Shown here: one piece after another, positions 1 to 11,375 of the stretch
Position numbering within the stretch: the stretch's first letter is position 1
Layout of the letters: each line of letters opens with the position of its first letter
NCBI GenBank assembly: GCA_050247515.1
Contig: JBFWUB010000010.1
Coordinates: 62,001-126,000, forward strand
Direction: 5' to 3'
DNA length: 64,000 nt
Origin: RAM1 sp050247515
GTDB lineage: Bacteria; Pseudomonadota; Gammaproteobacteria; Burkholderiales; Burkholderiaceae_C
Notes under the pieces: model-generated
Database searches by the model: none
What the model saw: the letters and a program-made list of their open reading frames with translations, nothing else
Told to the model about the DNA's origin: nothing
Translations under genes and position numbers: made by a program

Positions 1-2163
<2,163 letters not shown>

Positions 2164-2173
2164 GGTGTTCCCC

Positions 2174-2644
<471 letters not shown>

Positions 2645-2795
2645 GGGATGTGTCTCCATCTGTGGGTTGGTATGAACGTGGCGCAGACCATTGTTGGACC
2701 GGCTGTTGGGGGGGTACCTAGGCGAAACCCTAGTTTGCAAAAGTTCCCACGCGAAATTCTCAAAATGGAACAATGGCAGGCTCAACAATCCCGCC

Positions 2796-3941
2796 ATGAA
2801 CGCCGCGCCGCGCCACCCCCCGCAGACCCGCACCCCGCCGGACCAGCTGCGCCTGCGCCAGATCGAACTGGCGCGCCAGGCCGTCATGCAGGAGGGCCGC
2901 TCCATGACCGATGTGGCGGTGGATGCCTGGTTCGAGCGCGCCTGGATCGAGCGCTCCTGGCGGCGCTGCCTGGCCGCGGGCCGCAGGCCCGACCAGCGCC
3001 TGGCCTTTGACATGGTGCCCGAGGCTGCGCGCCGGCGCACGGCCGAGGCCAGCCACGCCCTGGTCAGTGCCGCCCGGCCGGTGCTGGACAAGCTGGGGCG
3101 CGCGATTGCCAACACCCGCTATTTCGCCATCCTCACCGACGCCCAGGGCGTGGTGGTGGACGTGAACGGCCCGATCGACCGCAGCGACCGCCGCGCGCAA
3201 CTCATCACCCGCATTGGCGTGGACCTGTCCGAGCGCAGCGTGGGCACCAGTGCCATTGGCGCCGTGCTGGCCGAGCTGCAGCCGTTGTGGCTGCACCGCG
3301 GCGAGCATTTCTTCAACGACACCAGCGTGTACAGCTGCGCGGGCGCGCCGCTGTTCGGCCCCGACGGGCGCTGCGTGGGCATGCTGGACCTGACCGGCAT
3401 CGAAACCGCCGAGCGCCCCGAACTCAAGCACCTGGTGGCGCAGTCGGCCCGCAGCATTGAAAACGCGCTGGCGCTGGCCCGCCCGCACAGCCTGATGGTG
3501 CGGCTGAACTGGCCCGGGCAGGCGCTGGGTGACGAATCCGACGGCCTGGTCTGCCTGGACGCCGACGGCTGGGTCACCGCCGCCAACCGGATCGCCCGCC
3601 AGATGGTGTCGCAACTGGCTGCGCAGACCGGCGGCGCCACGCATTGCAGCGAGCTGTTTGCCATGCCCTGGGAGTCCCTGTTTGACAGCGCCGGGCGCGA
3701 CGCCCCCCTGGAGGTGCCGCTGTGGTCCGGCCTGCGCCTGTCGGCGCTGGCGCTGGCGCCGGGGCAGGCGTTGCCAGCCCGGGCGCCCGCCCCGCGGCGG
3801 CCGCTCAAGGACCTGCAAGCCGAGCTGATCCGCAAGGCTGTGCAGGACGCGCGCGGCAACGTCATGCAGGCCGCGCAAAGCCTGGGCATCAGCCGGGCCA
3901 CGGTGTACCGCAAGCTGGGCCACAAAAAGACGTCCGTCTGA
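2796..3941 (+). CDS. GAF domain plus Fis-type helix-turn-helix transcriptional regulator (AcoR-like, no AAA+ domain)
   Basis: A 381 aa putative activator. Residues about 20-210 match the sensor part of AcoR-type regulators (DERSW-like segment IERSWRRCL, then a GAF-like ligand domain around GTSAIGAVL and GAPLFGPDGRCVGMLDLTG). The C-terminus carries a Fis-type helix-turn-helix (NVMQAAQSLGISRATVYRKLG). The sigma-54 AAA+ domain with its GAFTGA loop, normally found between these parts, is absent, so it probably does not act as a classic sigma-54 enhancer-binding protein. The start is the ATG at 2796 (MNAAPRHP); an upstream in-frame ATG at 2691 would run through the divergent promoter region. Inference: it regulates the Mo-hydroxylase operon that begins 151 bases away. 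Confidence 0.82.
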   Translation: MNAAPRHPPQTRTPPDQLRLRQIELARQAVMQEGRSMTDVAVDAWFERAWIERSWRRCLAAGRRPDQRLAFDMVPEAARRRTAEASHALVSAARPVLDKLGRAIANTRYFAILTDAQGVVVDVNGPIDRSDRRAQLITRIGVDLSERSVGTSAIGAVLAELQPLWLHRGEHFFNDTSVYSCAGAPLFGPDGRCVGMLDLTGIETAERPELKHLVAQSARSIENALALARPHSLMVRLNWPGQALGDESDGLVCLDADGWVTAANRIARQMVSQLAAQTGGATHCSELFAMPWESLFDSAGRDAPLEVPLWSGLRLSALALAPGQALPARAPAPRRPLKDLQAELIRKAVQDARGNVMQAAQSLGISRATVYRKLGHKKTSV

Positions 3942-4019
3942 TTGACGGATGAGAAAAATCAGCGTGGCGTCAGCCTTTGTCATCACAGCGTCAATTAGAA
4001 TTACCTCCAAAGTTCAAGC

Positions 4020-4634
4020 ATGCCACCCGCCACAGGGTGCGCACCCTGCCTGAAACCCCCTGACAGAGACAACCCCGGGCACGGCGGTGTGCCCCAGAAC
4101 GCCTTGAAATTTGACCTGCGCAAACTTTTTTCCGGCAGTGGTGGTGGCGGCGATTCCGGCGGCTTTGAAGACGCCGCCGACACCGACTACCTGCCCGTCA
4201 ACGGCCAGGGCGAGGGCCTGGAGACTGACTACCAGGGCCTGATTGCGTCGCATTTCCGGCGCTGGGGCGTGTCCAACCACTGCATCACCATCGAGGTGCG
4301 CAAGATCGGTCAGGCACCCGACGGCTTTGACGTATTTGTCGGCCTGGTCCGCCTGGTGCGCTGGGAACGCGACTCCGCCCTGCGCGTGCTGCTGGGCATG
4401 CCCTTGCTGGAAGCCAAGATCCGCAAGGGCGTGCGCGCCACCTGGCTGGCCGATTACAGCCACTTTGGCGGGTTGTGGCTGCACGCGTCCGAGCGCATGA
4501 AGGTGCCGGCCGAGCTGCGCGAACTGCTGGGCGCGCTGGCTCCCCTGCCCGGCGCCAGCCCCCTGGCCAGCCAGTCCTCGGGGTTCGCCGCCAGCAGCGA
4601 TCCGGGCGCCAGCGAGCCCGTTTCCGGCACCTGA
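4020..4634 (+). CDS. Hypothetical protein
   Basis: Not recognised. The frame from 4020 encodes 204 aa, but the start is uncertain. The first ATG has no Shine-Dalgarno and gives a Pro/Cys-rich leader, while the in-frame GTG at 4089 or TTG at 4104 gives a more natural N-terminus (KFDLRKLFSG followed by a Gly-rich linker). The rest is an acidic, soluble alpha/beta-looking domain (about residues 55-165) with VSNHCITIEVRKIG and FVGLVRLVRWER, ending in a low-complexity Ala/Ser/Pro tail. There is no signal peptide or membrane helix. It lies 33 bases before the AraC-type regulator in the same direction. GC and codon use match the neighbours. Confidence 0.6.
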   Translation: MPPATGCAPCLKPPDRDNPGHGGVPQNALKFDLRKLFSGSGGGGDSGGFEDAADTDYLPVNGQGEGLETDYQGLIASHFRRWGVSNHCITIEVRKIGQAPDGFDVFVGLVRLVRWERDSALRVLLGMPLLEAKIRKGVRATWLADYSHFGGLWLHASERMKVPAELRELLGALAPLPGASPLASQSSGFAASSDPGASEPVSGT

Positions 4635-4667
4635 CACGCCGTGGGCGCCGTGCGCGACAATGCCGCG

Positions 4668-5711
4668 ATGGCTACGGCTCGCCCCAGCGACATCCCTCCC
4701 ACCCCCGCGCCGGGGCGCTCCCACGCCGGCACGCCAGGGACGATCTCGGGCGTGTCCACCGACGGCGTCAACGCGGGCGAGCGCATGGACTTCTGGCACC
4801 ACGCCCATCTGGGCCGCATGGCCCTGAGCCGGCCGGGCGGCGAGCCGCGCCCGTTTGAAGGCCGGGTGCGCCGCATCATGGGTGAAGACGCCCACGTGGT
4901 CGAACATGAGTCCAGCGCCCTGACGGCCGTGCGCAGCGCGTCGCAGTGCCGCCGCGACGGCGTGGACTACGTGAGCGTGAACTACATGCTGGACAGCACG
5001 ACCTCGTACATGGACCACCGCGGCCAGGTCCGGCTGGCCCCGGGCACCATGTACTTTGTGGATTCGTCCCAGCCGGTGGAATTCCGCCAGTCTGCCGCGC
5101 ACAGCGTGTCCATCTTCCTGCCGCGCGGCAAGGTACAGGCCGCCGTGGGCGACCCCCGCCTGATCCCCGTGGTGCTGCAGGCCCACACCGGCATCGGCGC
5201 GGTGCTGCGGTCGCACATGCGAATGATCATCACGCAGGCCGCCCAGATGACACCCGGGCAGCGCGTGGTGGTCATTTCCGCCTGCGTCGACATGGCGCTG
5301 GCCGCGCTGCAGACCGCCCGCGACGGCGCGGCCGATGCCGGGCGTTTTGCCGACGGCTTCCAGCAGGCGGCGCGCGCCCTGATCGAGCGCGACTGCCCAG
5401 ACCCCCAGCTGGACCCAGACGCGGTGGCCGCCGCGCTGGGCTGCTCACGCGCCACGCTGTACCGGCTGTTTGCGCGCGAAGGCCACAGCGTGGCGGCGCT
5501 GATCTGGCAGGCCCGGCTGCGGCATGCGCGCGCGCTGATTGCCTCGGGTCGATGGGCCGACAGGCCGCTGGCCGACCTCGCGTTCATGGCGGGCTTTACC
5601 GACCAGGCAGGGTTCAACCGCATGTTCAGGCGGCACTACGGCATGACCCCCGGCGAAGCACGTGCACAGGACGCCGCCGTGCGGGCCTCAGGCGACCTCG
5701 GCATGGGCTGA
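4668..5711 (+). CDS. AraC family transcriptional regulator
   Basis: A 347 aa DNA-binding regulator. The N-terminal part (about residues 60-215) looks like the AraC-binding-like (cupin) domain of the PobR/FeaR group. The C-terminal 100 residues form the double helix-turn-helix (LDPDAVAAALGCSRATLYRLFAREG and PLADLAFMAGFTDQAGFNRMFRRHYGMTPGEAR). An in-frame ATG exists at 4641. I prefer 4668 because the hexamer GACAAT (4656-4661) sits six bases before it, as expected for a leaderless start. Its 3' end overlaps the convergent 111 aa gene by 24 bases. The target is unknown. Confidence 0.9.
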   Translation: MATARPSDIPPTPAPGRSHAGTPGTISGVSTDGVNAGERMDFWHHAHLGRMALSRPGGEPRPFEGRVRRIMGEDAHVVEHESSALTAVRSASQCRRDGVDYVSVNYMLDSTTSYMDHRGQVRLAPGTMYFVDSSQPVEFRQSAAHSVSIFLPRGKVQAAVGDPRLIPVVLQAHTGIGAVLRSHMRMIITQAAQMTPGQRVVVISACVDMALAALQTARDGAADAGRFADGFQQAARALIERDCPDPQLDPDAVAAALGCSRATLYRLFAREGHSVAALIWQARLRHARALIASGRWADRPLADLAFMAGFTDQAGFNRMFRRHYGMTPGEARAQDAAVRASGDLGMG

Positions 5712-6023
5712 CAGCTGCGCGCGGCGCGCGGCCGCGCGGCTGAAAATCGCGTCGAAACCATCCACGCGACCTGCGTGGCCGGCCAGCTCGTTCGCATAAC
5801 CCAGGCGCGCCAGCCGGTGGCCCAGGCGCAGCACCTGCATGCGCGACCTGAACAGCGCATTGCGGTAGATCAGGCCGGTGGCATCGTTGCGCACACCCAC
5901 CAGCTGCTGCACGCCCGTGGCCCGGCCCGTCGCGCCGCTGGCGTTGCCCGCCAGCACCATGGCCTTGACGATTTCGGCATCCTCGCCGGGGGCGGTGGCA
6001 CCCGCTGCAATGCTCGTGTTCAT
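5688..6023 (-). CDS. Hypothetical protein, partner of the 605 aa hydrophobic protein
   Basis: Not recognised; 111 aa, Ala/Arg-rich and probably soluble, with no signal peptide or membrane segment. A strong Shine-Dalgarno (GGGAGG) precedes the ATG. It starts 14 bases after the stop of the 605 aa gene, so the two form a tight operon. The centre (ATGLIYRNALFRSRMQVLRLGHRLARLG) looks amphipathic and basic. Its stop lies inside the 3' end of the convergent AraC gene. A small gene directly behind a toxin-like membrane protein could be an immunity or accessory protein, but nothing in the sequence proves it. Confidence 0.6.
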   Translation of the reverse strand: MNTSIAAGATAPGEDAEIVKAMVLAGNASGATGRATGVQQLVGVRNDATGLIYRNALFRSRMQVLRLGHRLARLGYANELAGHAGRVDGFDAIFSRAAARRAQLSAHAEVA

Positions 6024-6037
6024 GCGGCCTCCCTGGA

Positions 6038-7855
6038 TCAGACCGTCCCGGCGATGAAGGCCAGCGCCTTCTCGCCGGTGGTTTCGACCTTGGCGTGGTC
6101 ACGCAGCGAATGGTTCAGCAGGCCCTGCAGGAACTTGCGCTCGCGCCCCTCGGCCTCGAAGTCGTAGCTGCCGGTGGTGGAGATGTTCACCTTGAAATTG
6201 AAGCCCGAGCCCGCCATGTAGCCGCGGCTGAACTGCTTGAGCCGCGTGAAGTACGCATTGCCGGTGTCGTACATGGCCTGCGTGGTCAGCGGCCGGTTCA
6301 GGTCGTCAAACATCATGAGCAGCACCATCAGGCTGCCGCAGATGCCGCTGTTGAGCACGATCATGGGGATGAGCGGGCTGGCGTCGCAGCCGCTCTGGAA
6401 GAACTTGGTGAACTCATCCAGGTTGTGGATGAGCCCGCCGCTGTTCTTGTCCAGGTTGGGTTCGTAGCGGGTGTAGCTCACCCGGGCATGCTGCTTGCGC
6501 CCCATGGAGTCGGTGTAGTTGCGCACCCCCTCGGTCACCACCCTGGACGCCAGCGCGCGCTCTTTCAGGAACAGCTTGCGGGCTTCCTTGAAGAATTCGC
6601 CGATCTGGTACTGCTCGATCAGGCGCCAGATGATCTTCACCAGCCATTCAATGCCGGTCACCACCGCCGCCACCAGCGCGCTGGCGCCGGGCAGCAGCAC
6701 CGTCAGCGCGGTGTTGGCCACGCCCTTGAGGATGGTCCACAGGCCCGCGAAGATGCCCTTGTCCATCTGCGACTCGATGCCGTTGGCCAGCAGCTCGGGG
6801 TGGCCGGGGTTCAGCACGATCTTGCGACGCTGCATCCAGGCGCCGATGCGGACCTTGGCGGCCTTGAAGGTCTGCACCAGGCCGCCGGCCAGGTCCAGCG
6901 CGCCGCCCACGAAGGGCGCGGCGCTCGCCAGGCACTTGCCCACCACGAACTTCACCATGCCCTTGATCGTCGCGCCCAGCGTGGCCAGGCTCTTGGCCGA
7001 GGGGTTGGCCACCTCGCGCAGGATGTAGTGCGCCAGGTCGGTCACCGCGTTCTGCAGCACGATGCGCAGGCTGTTGAGCGCGTCAATCACCGCCGCGCCC
7101 ACCGTGCCCACGATGGTGGCGCCCAGCATGAACGGGTTGAGCATGAGGATCGGATCCTCCTTGACCAGCTCGTACATGCCCAGCGTGAGCGGAAAGCCCG
7201 GCTCCGGCCGTTTCGGCGGCGGCGGCGCCAGCACATGGTGGCGCGGCTTGGTGGCCGGGTCCACCCGGCCCTCCAGCTTGGTGCCGGCCAACTTGACCGC
7301 CGCGGCACCCGCGCCGGAAATGGCGCCGGTTTTTACCGAATGGCCCATGACGTCCACCGTGCGCGCGGCCAGCGTGTCATTGCCCAGATGATTCATGTTG
7401 GTGGACAGGGCCTGACCGGCAATGTTGCCCAGCGCCGACACGCCTTCCAGCGTGATGGCCAGCGCGCTCATGTCGATGTCGATATTGCCCAGCAGGTACA
7501 GCACGCCGTAGCGTGAATGGGGAATGTCGGTGTTCTGCAGCGCTGCCTGCGCCGGGCTGGGCGCGGGCGGCATCACGCCGGGCACCTTCTGCACCTCCTG
7601 GTACACCCATTCGATCAGGCCGCCGCTGACCTTGTCGCGCTCCACCCTGGACCACAGGCCGCCCTTGGACTTGAGGTACTCGCGCAGCACCTTGTGCAGG
7701 TTGATGGCTGCCGCCGTCCGGCCGGGGTTGGCGCTCCAGGCCGCGTAGGCCTCGTCCACCTTCAGCGTGTCGGCGCTGCGCTTCTTGAATGTCAGCGAGG
7801 TGCGCCTTACCCATTCGGTCGGCGAGACGACGGCCTTTGGCCCTTTTGCACCCAT
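6038..7855 (-). CDS. Unrecognised 605 aa protein with hydrophobic hairpins (possible effector or pore-forming protein)
   Basis: I do not recognise this family. The N-terminal 90 residues are a charged helical domain (LTFKKRSADTLKVDEAYAAW, then KVLREYLKSKGG) followed by a Pro-rich linker. A second Pro/Lys/Arg-rich linker lies near 200-220. Hydrophobic stretches occur at about 236-258, 298-328, 370-412 (a long helical hairpin split by Pro-Gly) and 495-516. There is no N-terminal signal peptide. The order soluble head, linkers and internal hydrophobic hairpins resembles colicin-like or secretion-system effectors; this is analogy only. The start at 7855 has CGGAGC nine bases upstream. It is first in a two-gene operon with the 111 aa gene. 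No vgrG, paar or secretion genes are in the window. Confidence 0.75.
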   Translation of the reverse strand: MGAKGPKAVVSPTEWVRRTSLTFKKRSADTLKVDEAYAAWSANPGRTAAAINLHKVLREYLKSKGGLWSRVERDKVSGGLIEWVYQEVQKVPGVMPPAPSPAQAALQNTDIPHSRYGVLYLLGNIDIDMSALAITLEGVSALGNIAGQALSTNMNHLGNDTLAARTVDVMGHSVKTGAISGAGAAAVKLAGTKLEGRVDPATKPRHHVLAPPPPKRPEPGFPLTLGMYELVKEDPILMLNPFMLGATIVGTVGAAVIDALNSLRIVLQNAVTDLAHYILREVANPSAKSLATLGATIKGMVKFVVGKCLASAAPFVGGALDLAGGLVQTFKAAKVRIGAWMQRRKIVLNPGHPELLANGIESQMDKGIFAGLWTILKGVANTALTVLLPGASALVAAVVTGIEWLVKIIWRLIEQYQIGEFFKEARKLFLKERALASRVVTEGVRNYTDSMGRKQHARVSYTRYEPNLDKNSGGLIHNLDEFTKFFQSGCDASPLIPMIVLNSGICGSLMVLLMMFDDLNRPLTTQAMYDTGNAYFTRLKQFSRGYMAGSGFNFKVNISTTGSYDFEAEGRERKFLQGLLNHSLRDHAKVETTGEKALAFIAGTV

Positions 7856-7978
7856 GTGAACTGCTCCGGTTGTCGCGCAGATTCTGTCAGCCCGGTGCCG
7901 GCAGCGTTAGGCTGCATGTCGCAATCTGGCGCGCCGGCTTTGGCCAGGCGTCTCAGGCCACGCGCTTCAGTTTCACAT

Positions 7979-8746
7979 TCAGTCAGCCAGCGCCAGCACC
8001 AGGGCCGACTCATCCACCCGCAGCACCACCCGCGAACGGGCACGCAATGCACTGCGCGGCGGCGCAAACCCCACCAGCGCCAGGCCGCCGTCCAGCGCGG
8101 CCGATATCTCGTCGCCCTGCTCGCCGCGCGACACGCGCGCGACGCGGCCCGCCAGCAGGTTGGCGCCAGGCACGGCCGCGCCGTCCGCGGGCGCCACCGT
8201 CACCGCCGTCGCCTTGCACAGAACAATCACGCCCTGGCCGCCCGCCAGCCCCAGCAACTGGGCACTGTCGCGCGTGATGCGCGCCACCAGCGTGGCGCCG
8301 CCCGGCAGGCGCAGGTGGACGCGAACTATCGTGCCCTGCGCCTGCAGGGATACCACTTCGCCCGGCAACTGGTTGCGCATGCTGGTGCGGATCAGCGCCG
8401 GCATGCGCGCGGGTACCGCCGCCAGCCGCCCCAGCACCTGGTGGCGGGCCTGCGCCAGCTGGGCCGCCGCGTCCAGCAACTGGCTGCCGGCCGGCGTGAG
8501 CCGTGCCCCGCCACCGCCGGCGCCGCCCACCACCCGCTCGACCAGCACGGCACCGGCCAGGTTGGTCAACGTGTCAATCGCCTGCCATGCAGCCTTGTAG
8601 CTCACGCCGCAATCGCGCGCCGCCTGGGAGATTGACCCGCTCGCGCCCACCGCGCGCAAAACCTCAATGCGCTTGTCGGCCGAAGCATGGCTGAGCGCCA
8701 AGGTGTAGGAAACGGGCGAAGTCACCGGGGGTTTGCGGGATGGCAT
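7979..8746 (-). CDS. modE: Molybdate-responsive transcriptional regulator ModE
   Basis: A 255 aa cytoplasmic molybdate sensor that represses molybdate uptake genes when molybdate is bound. The N-terminal winged helix (SISQAARDCGVSYKAAWQAIDTL, then GGAGGGGARLT) is the LysR-like ModE DNA-binding domain. The C-terminal half has two TOBE/Mop repeats (about 120-190 and 195-255) that form the oxyanion sites. The start at 8746 follows CAGAAT (8753-8758 on the complement) by six bases with no Shine-Dalgarno, so it may be leaderless. Its likely target is the inverted repeat before modA at 11342-11366, about 2.6 kb away. Confidence 0.95.
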   Translation of the reverse strand: MPSRKPPVTSPVSYTLALSHASADKRIEVLRAVGASGSISQAARDCGVSYKAAWQAIDTLTNLAGAVLVERVVGGAGGGGARLTPAGSQLLDAAAQLAQARHQVLGRLAAVPARMPALIRTSMRNQLPGEVVSLQAQGTIVRVHLRLPGGATLVARITRDSAQLLGLAGGQGVIVLCKATAVTVAPADGAAVPGANLLAGRVARVSRGEQGDEISAALDGGLALVGFAPPRSALRARSRVVLRVDESALVLALAD

Positions 8747-8816
8747 GGCCGGATTCTGACCCAGCCGGCGGTGGCGGCACGCGGCCTGTCACACTGGCAG
8801 GCACTTCAGGCAATCC

Positions 8817-9983
8817 ATGAACTCACCCAAACCCCCTTCGCGCAGCGCCGACTTGCGCGGTGCCGCACGCCTGGCCACCGACGCCACGGCCGGCTTGACC
8901 GGCCTGGTCGAGGCCATGCACGAGCGCATCGCGCGCCTGCCCGGCTTCAAGCCGCCGGTCGAGCCCGGGCGCACCCGCGGCATCACCGGCCTGGTGTACA
9001 AGACGGTGCGCGGGGTGACGCGCCTGGCCGGCGGCAGCATCGATGCCCTGCTGGGCCTGCTGGCGCCGGTGCTGGGCAACAGCCAGGGCAGCCCCGAGCG
9101 CGAGGCGGTCGTGGCCGCGCTGAACGGCGTGCTGGGCGACTACCTGGTGACCACGACCAACCCGCTGGCCACCCCGATGACGCTGCGCGTCGCCGGCCCC
9201 GCCACCGGCCGCGTGCTGGTGCTGGCCCATGGCCTGTGCATGAACGACCTGCAGTGGTGCCGCGACGGGCACGACCACGGCAGCGCGCTGCACCGCGACC
9301 TGGGCTACACGCCGGTGTACCTGCGCTACAACACCGGCCAGCACATTTCCGTCAACGGCCGCGCGCTGGCAGCGCAGCTGCAGGAACTGCTGGACCACTG
9401 GCCCGTGCCGGTGCAGCGCCTGGTGCTGCTGGGCCACAGCATGGGCGGGCTGGTGTCGCGCAGCGCCATGCACTACGCATGCGCCGCCGGGCTGCCCTGG
9501 GCCGGCCAGCTGACCGATATGGTGTTCCTGGGCTCGCCGCACCACGGCGCGCCACTGGAGCGCGCGGGCAACTGGGTGGACATCGTGCTGGGCGCCACGC
9601 CCTACGCCACGCCGTTTGCGCGGTTGGGCAAGGTGCGCAGCGCCGGCATCACCGACCTGCGTCACGGCAACCTGCTGGACGAGGACTGGCTGGGCCGCGA
9701 CCGCTTTGCCCGCGCGGGCGACCGGCGCCAGCCGGTGCCGCTGCCCAGCGGCGTGCGCTGTTTCACTGCGGCGGCCACCACGGGCGGGCGACGGGGTGAC
9801 GTAAAGGACCGCCTGCTGGGCGACGGGCTGGTGCCGCTGGACAGCGCGCTGGGACGGCACACTGACCCGGCGCGCGCACTGGCCTTTGCCAGGGCACGGC
9901 AACGGACGTTCACGGGTGTCAACCACCTCGATCTGCTCAGCGATGCGGCGGTGTACCGGCAGCTGCGCCGCTGGCTGGCCTGA
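8817..9983 (+). CDS. Alpha/beta hydrolase, PGAP1/lipase-like
   Basis: A 388 aa probable serine hydrolase. The nucleophile elbow is GHSMGG (near residue 205), preceded by an oxyanion-hole-like segment VLAHGLCMND. The FLGSPHHGAPLER motif is typical of lipase and PGAP1-type enzymes that act on esters. The C-terminal FTGVNHLDLL supplies a candidate catalytic His. The first 90 residues (a helical region with GLTGLVEAMH) are not part of the core fold. There is no signal peptide, so it is presumably cytoplasmic. The substrate is unknown. It stands between modE and the antiporter without clear operon links. Confidence 0.82.
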   Translation: MNSPKPPSRSADLRGAARLATDATAGLTGLVEAMHERIARLPGFKPPVEPGRTRGITGLVYKTVRGVTRLAGGSIDALLGLLAPVLGNSQGSPEREAVVAALNGVLGDYLVTTTNPLATPMTLRVAGPATGRVLVLAHGLCMNDLQWCRDGHDHGSALHRDLGYTPVYLRYNTGQHISVNGRALAAQLQELLDHWPVPVQRLVLLGHSMGGLVSRSAMHYACAAGLPWAGQLTDMVFLGSPHHGAPLERAGNWVDIVLGATPYATPFARLGKVRSAGITDLRHGNLLDEDWLGRDRFARAGDRRQPVPLPSGVRCFTAAATTGGRRGDVKDRLLGDGLVPLDSALGRHTDPARALAFARARQRTFTGVNHLDLLSDAAVYRQLRRWLA

Positions 9984-9984
9984 A

Positions 9985-11244
9985 TCAGAGCAGCCGGAAC
10001 GCCACCACGGCCACCAGCGTGGGCGGCAGCGCCGCCGCCAGCAGCCCCAGCGGGTGGATGGCACCGTCGGTGAATTTTTCCTTCAGGATGGAAACGCCCG
10101 CCGGGTTGGGCGCGTTGGCGATCACGGTCAGCCCGCCGCCCGTGACGGCGCCCGCGACCAGGGCGGTCTGGAACTCGGGCGTGAGCCCTTCCACCAGCGA
10201 GCCCAGGTAGGTCAGGGCCGCGTTGTCGGTAATGGCCGTCAGGGCCGTGGCGCCAAAGAACACGGCGTTGGCATCCATGGCCAGCAACAGCGGCTGCAGC
10301 CACCACTGCTGCAGCCCCCCCAGCACCACCAGCCCGGCCAGGAAGAAGGCCACCAGCAGCGCTTCACGCAGGATCAGCGGGCTCTGATGGCGCTGGTAGG
10401 CCGCGGTAAACCCCAGAAAGAAAAGGAACAGGCCCATGAACAGCACGATGTGGTGCGCAAACACCACCACGCCCGCCAGAAAGGCGAGGTGAACGGCCAC
10501 CACCGGCAACGGCACGCCCGCACCCTGTCCCCGGGGCAGGTTGCCCATGTGGGCCAGCTCGCGGCGGAAGACCAGCATGGCCACGGCCGCATTGAGCGTC
10601 ACCGCAATAGCCGCCTTCCAGCCAAAATTCGCCAGCATGAACCAGATGTCCCAGTTCCATTTGGCCGCCACCATCAGCACCGGCGGCGCGGCAAACGGCG
10701 TGAGCGTGCCGCCGATGGAGATATTGACAAACAGCACGCCCACGGTGACGTACTTGAGCCGGCCCGACACCTGCTGCGACAGCAGCGTGTCGCGCAGCAT
10801 CAGCGCGGCCAGCGTCATGGCCGCCGGCTCGGTGATGAAAGAGCCCAGCAGCGGCACGAAGGCCAGCACCAGAAAGTACATGGCCATGCCGCGTGGCAGC
10901 GGCATCCAGCGGGCCATGAGGCGCACCAGCGCACCGGACGCCTGCAGGATGGGGCGCGTGCCCGCGATCACCATGATCACGAACACAAACATGGGCTCGG
11001 TGTAGTTGCGCGACTCCAGGTAGGCCGTGGCCTCCTGGCGGCCGCTGGTGGCAAACATGAACAGCACCAGCACCATGGCCCAGAAGCCAAACACGATTTC
11101 CACCTCACCCAGCAGGTGCCAGATGCCCGCGTGGCGCGGCTGGCGGTTCGCCATGCGCTCGAAAAACTTGGTGCTGAAGGTGTGCAGGACGGCAATGCCA
11201 AACAGGGCAGCGCCAATGATCTGGATCAGGGTGGGTTCGGTCAT
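9985..11244 (-). CDS. Putative Na+/H+ antiporter (ion transporter superfamily)
   Basis: A 419 aa inner-membrane protein with about 11-12 hydrophobic helices. It resembles the putative Na+/H+ antiporter family formerly called DUF1504 (PF07399). Visible family-like features are the paired re-entrant segments FITEPAAMTLAALMLRDTLL and TALTAITDNAALTYLGSLVEG, and the C-terminal GGGLTVIANAPNPAG. I set the start at the ATG at 11244 (MTEPTLIQIIG), because the open frame upstream adds a polar stretch with no initiation signal. It diverges from modA, and the shared 131-base gap holds the ModE-type repeat. Transported ion and direction are inferred from family only. Confidence 0.78.
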   Translation of the reverse strand: MTEPTLIQIIGAALFGIAVLHTFSTKFFERMANRQPRHAGIWHLLGEVEIVFGFWAMVLVLFMFATSGRQEATAYLESRNYTEPMFVFVIMVIAGTRPILQASGALVRLMARWMPLPRGMAMYFLVLAFVPLLGSFITEPAAMTLAALMLRDTLLSQQVSGRLKYVTVGVLFVNISIGGTLTPFAAPPVLMVAAKWNWDIWFMLANFGWKAAIAVTLNAAVAMLVFRRELAHMGNLPRGQGAGVPLPVVAVHLAFLAGVVVFAHHIVLFMGLFLFFLGFTAAYQRHQSPLILREALLVAFFLAGLVVLGGLQQWWLQPLLLAMDANAVFFGATALTAITDNAALTYLGSLVEGLTPEFQTALVAGAVTGGGLTVIANAPNPAGVSILKEKFTDGAIHPLGLLAAALPPTLVAVVAFRLL

Positions 11245-11341
11245 GGTCGAGTCTGTTCCGCAAAGGCGGCCCGACCTTTGCACCAACCTGTCACGGCACC
11301 CAACGCACCATAGACACCCGGGTGAAGTCTAAACTACACTT

Positions 11342-11366
11342 TCGCTATTCATTTTGGTAATAGCGA
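11342..11366 (+). promoter_or_regulatory. ModE-type operator before modABC
   Basis: A perfect inverted repeat, TCGCTATT, nine bases, then AATAGCGA. It closely matches the two half-sites of known ModE operators (CGCTATA-type arms). It ends nine bases before the modA start, and TAAACT (11329-11334) upstream could be a -10 element, so bound ModE would block transcription start. Confidence 0.8.
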
Positions 11367-11375
11367 GGTGGCCCC

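Noticed and set aside
2731..2753. Minus-strand TGGGAACTTTTGCA before the Mo-hydroxylase genes, resembling a sigma-54 promoter
   Set aside because: The spacing between GG and GC is eight bases, not ten, and the -24 core is degenerate.
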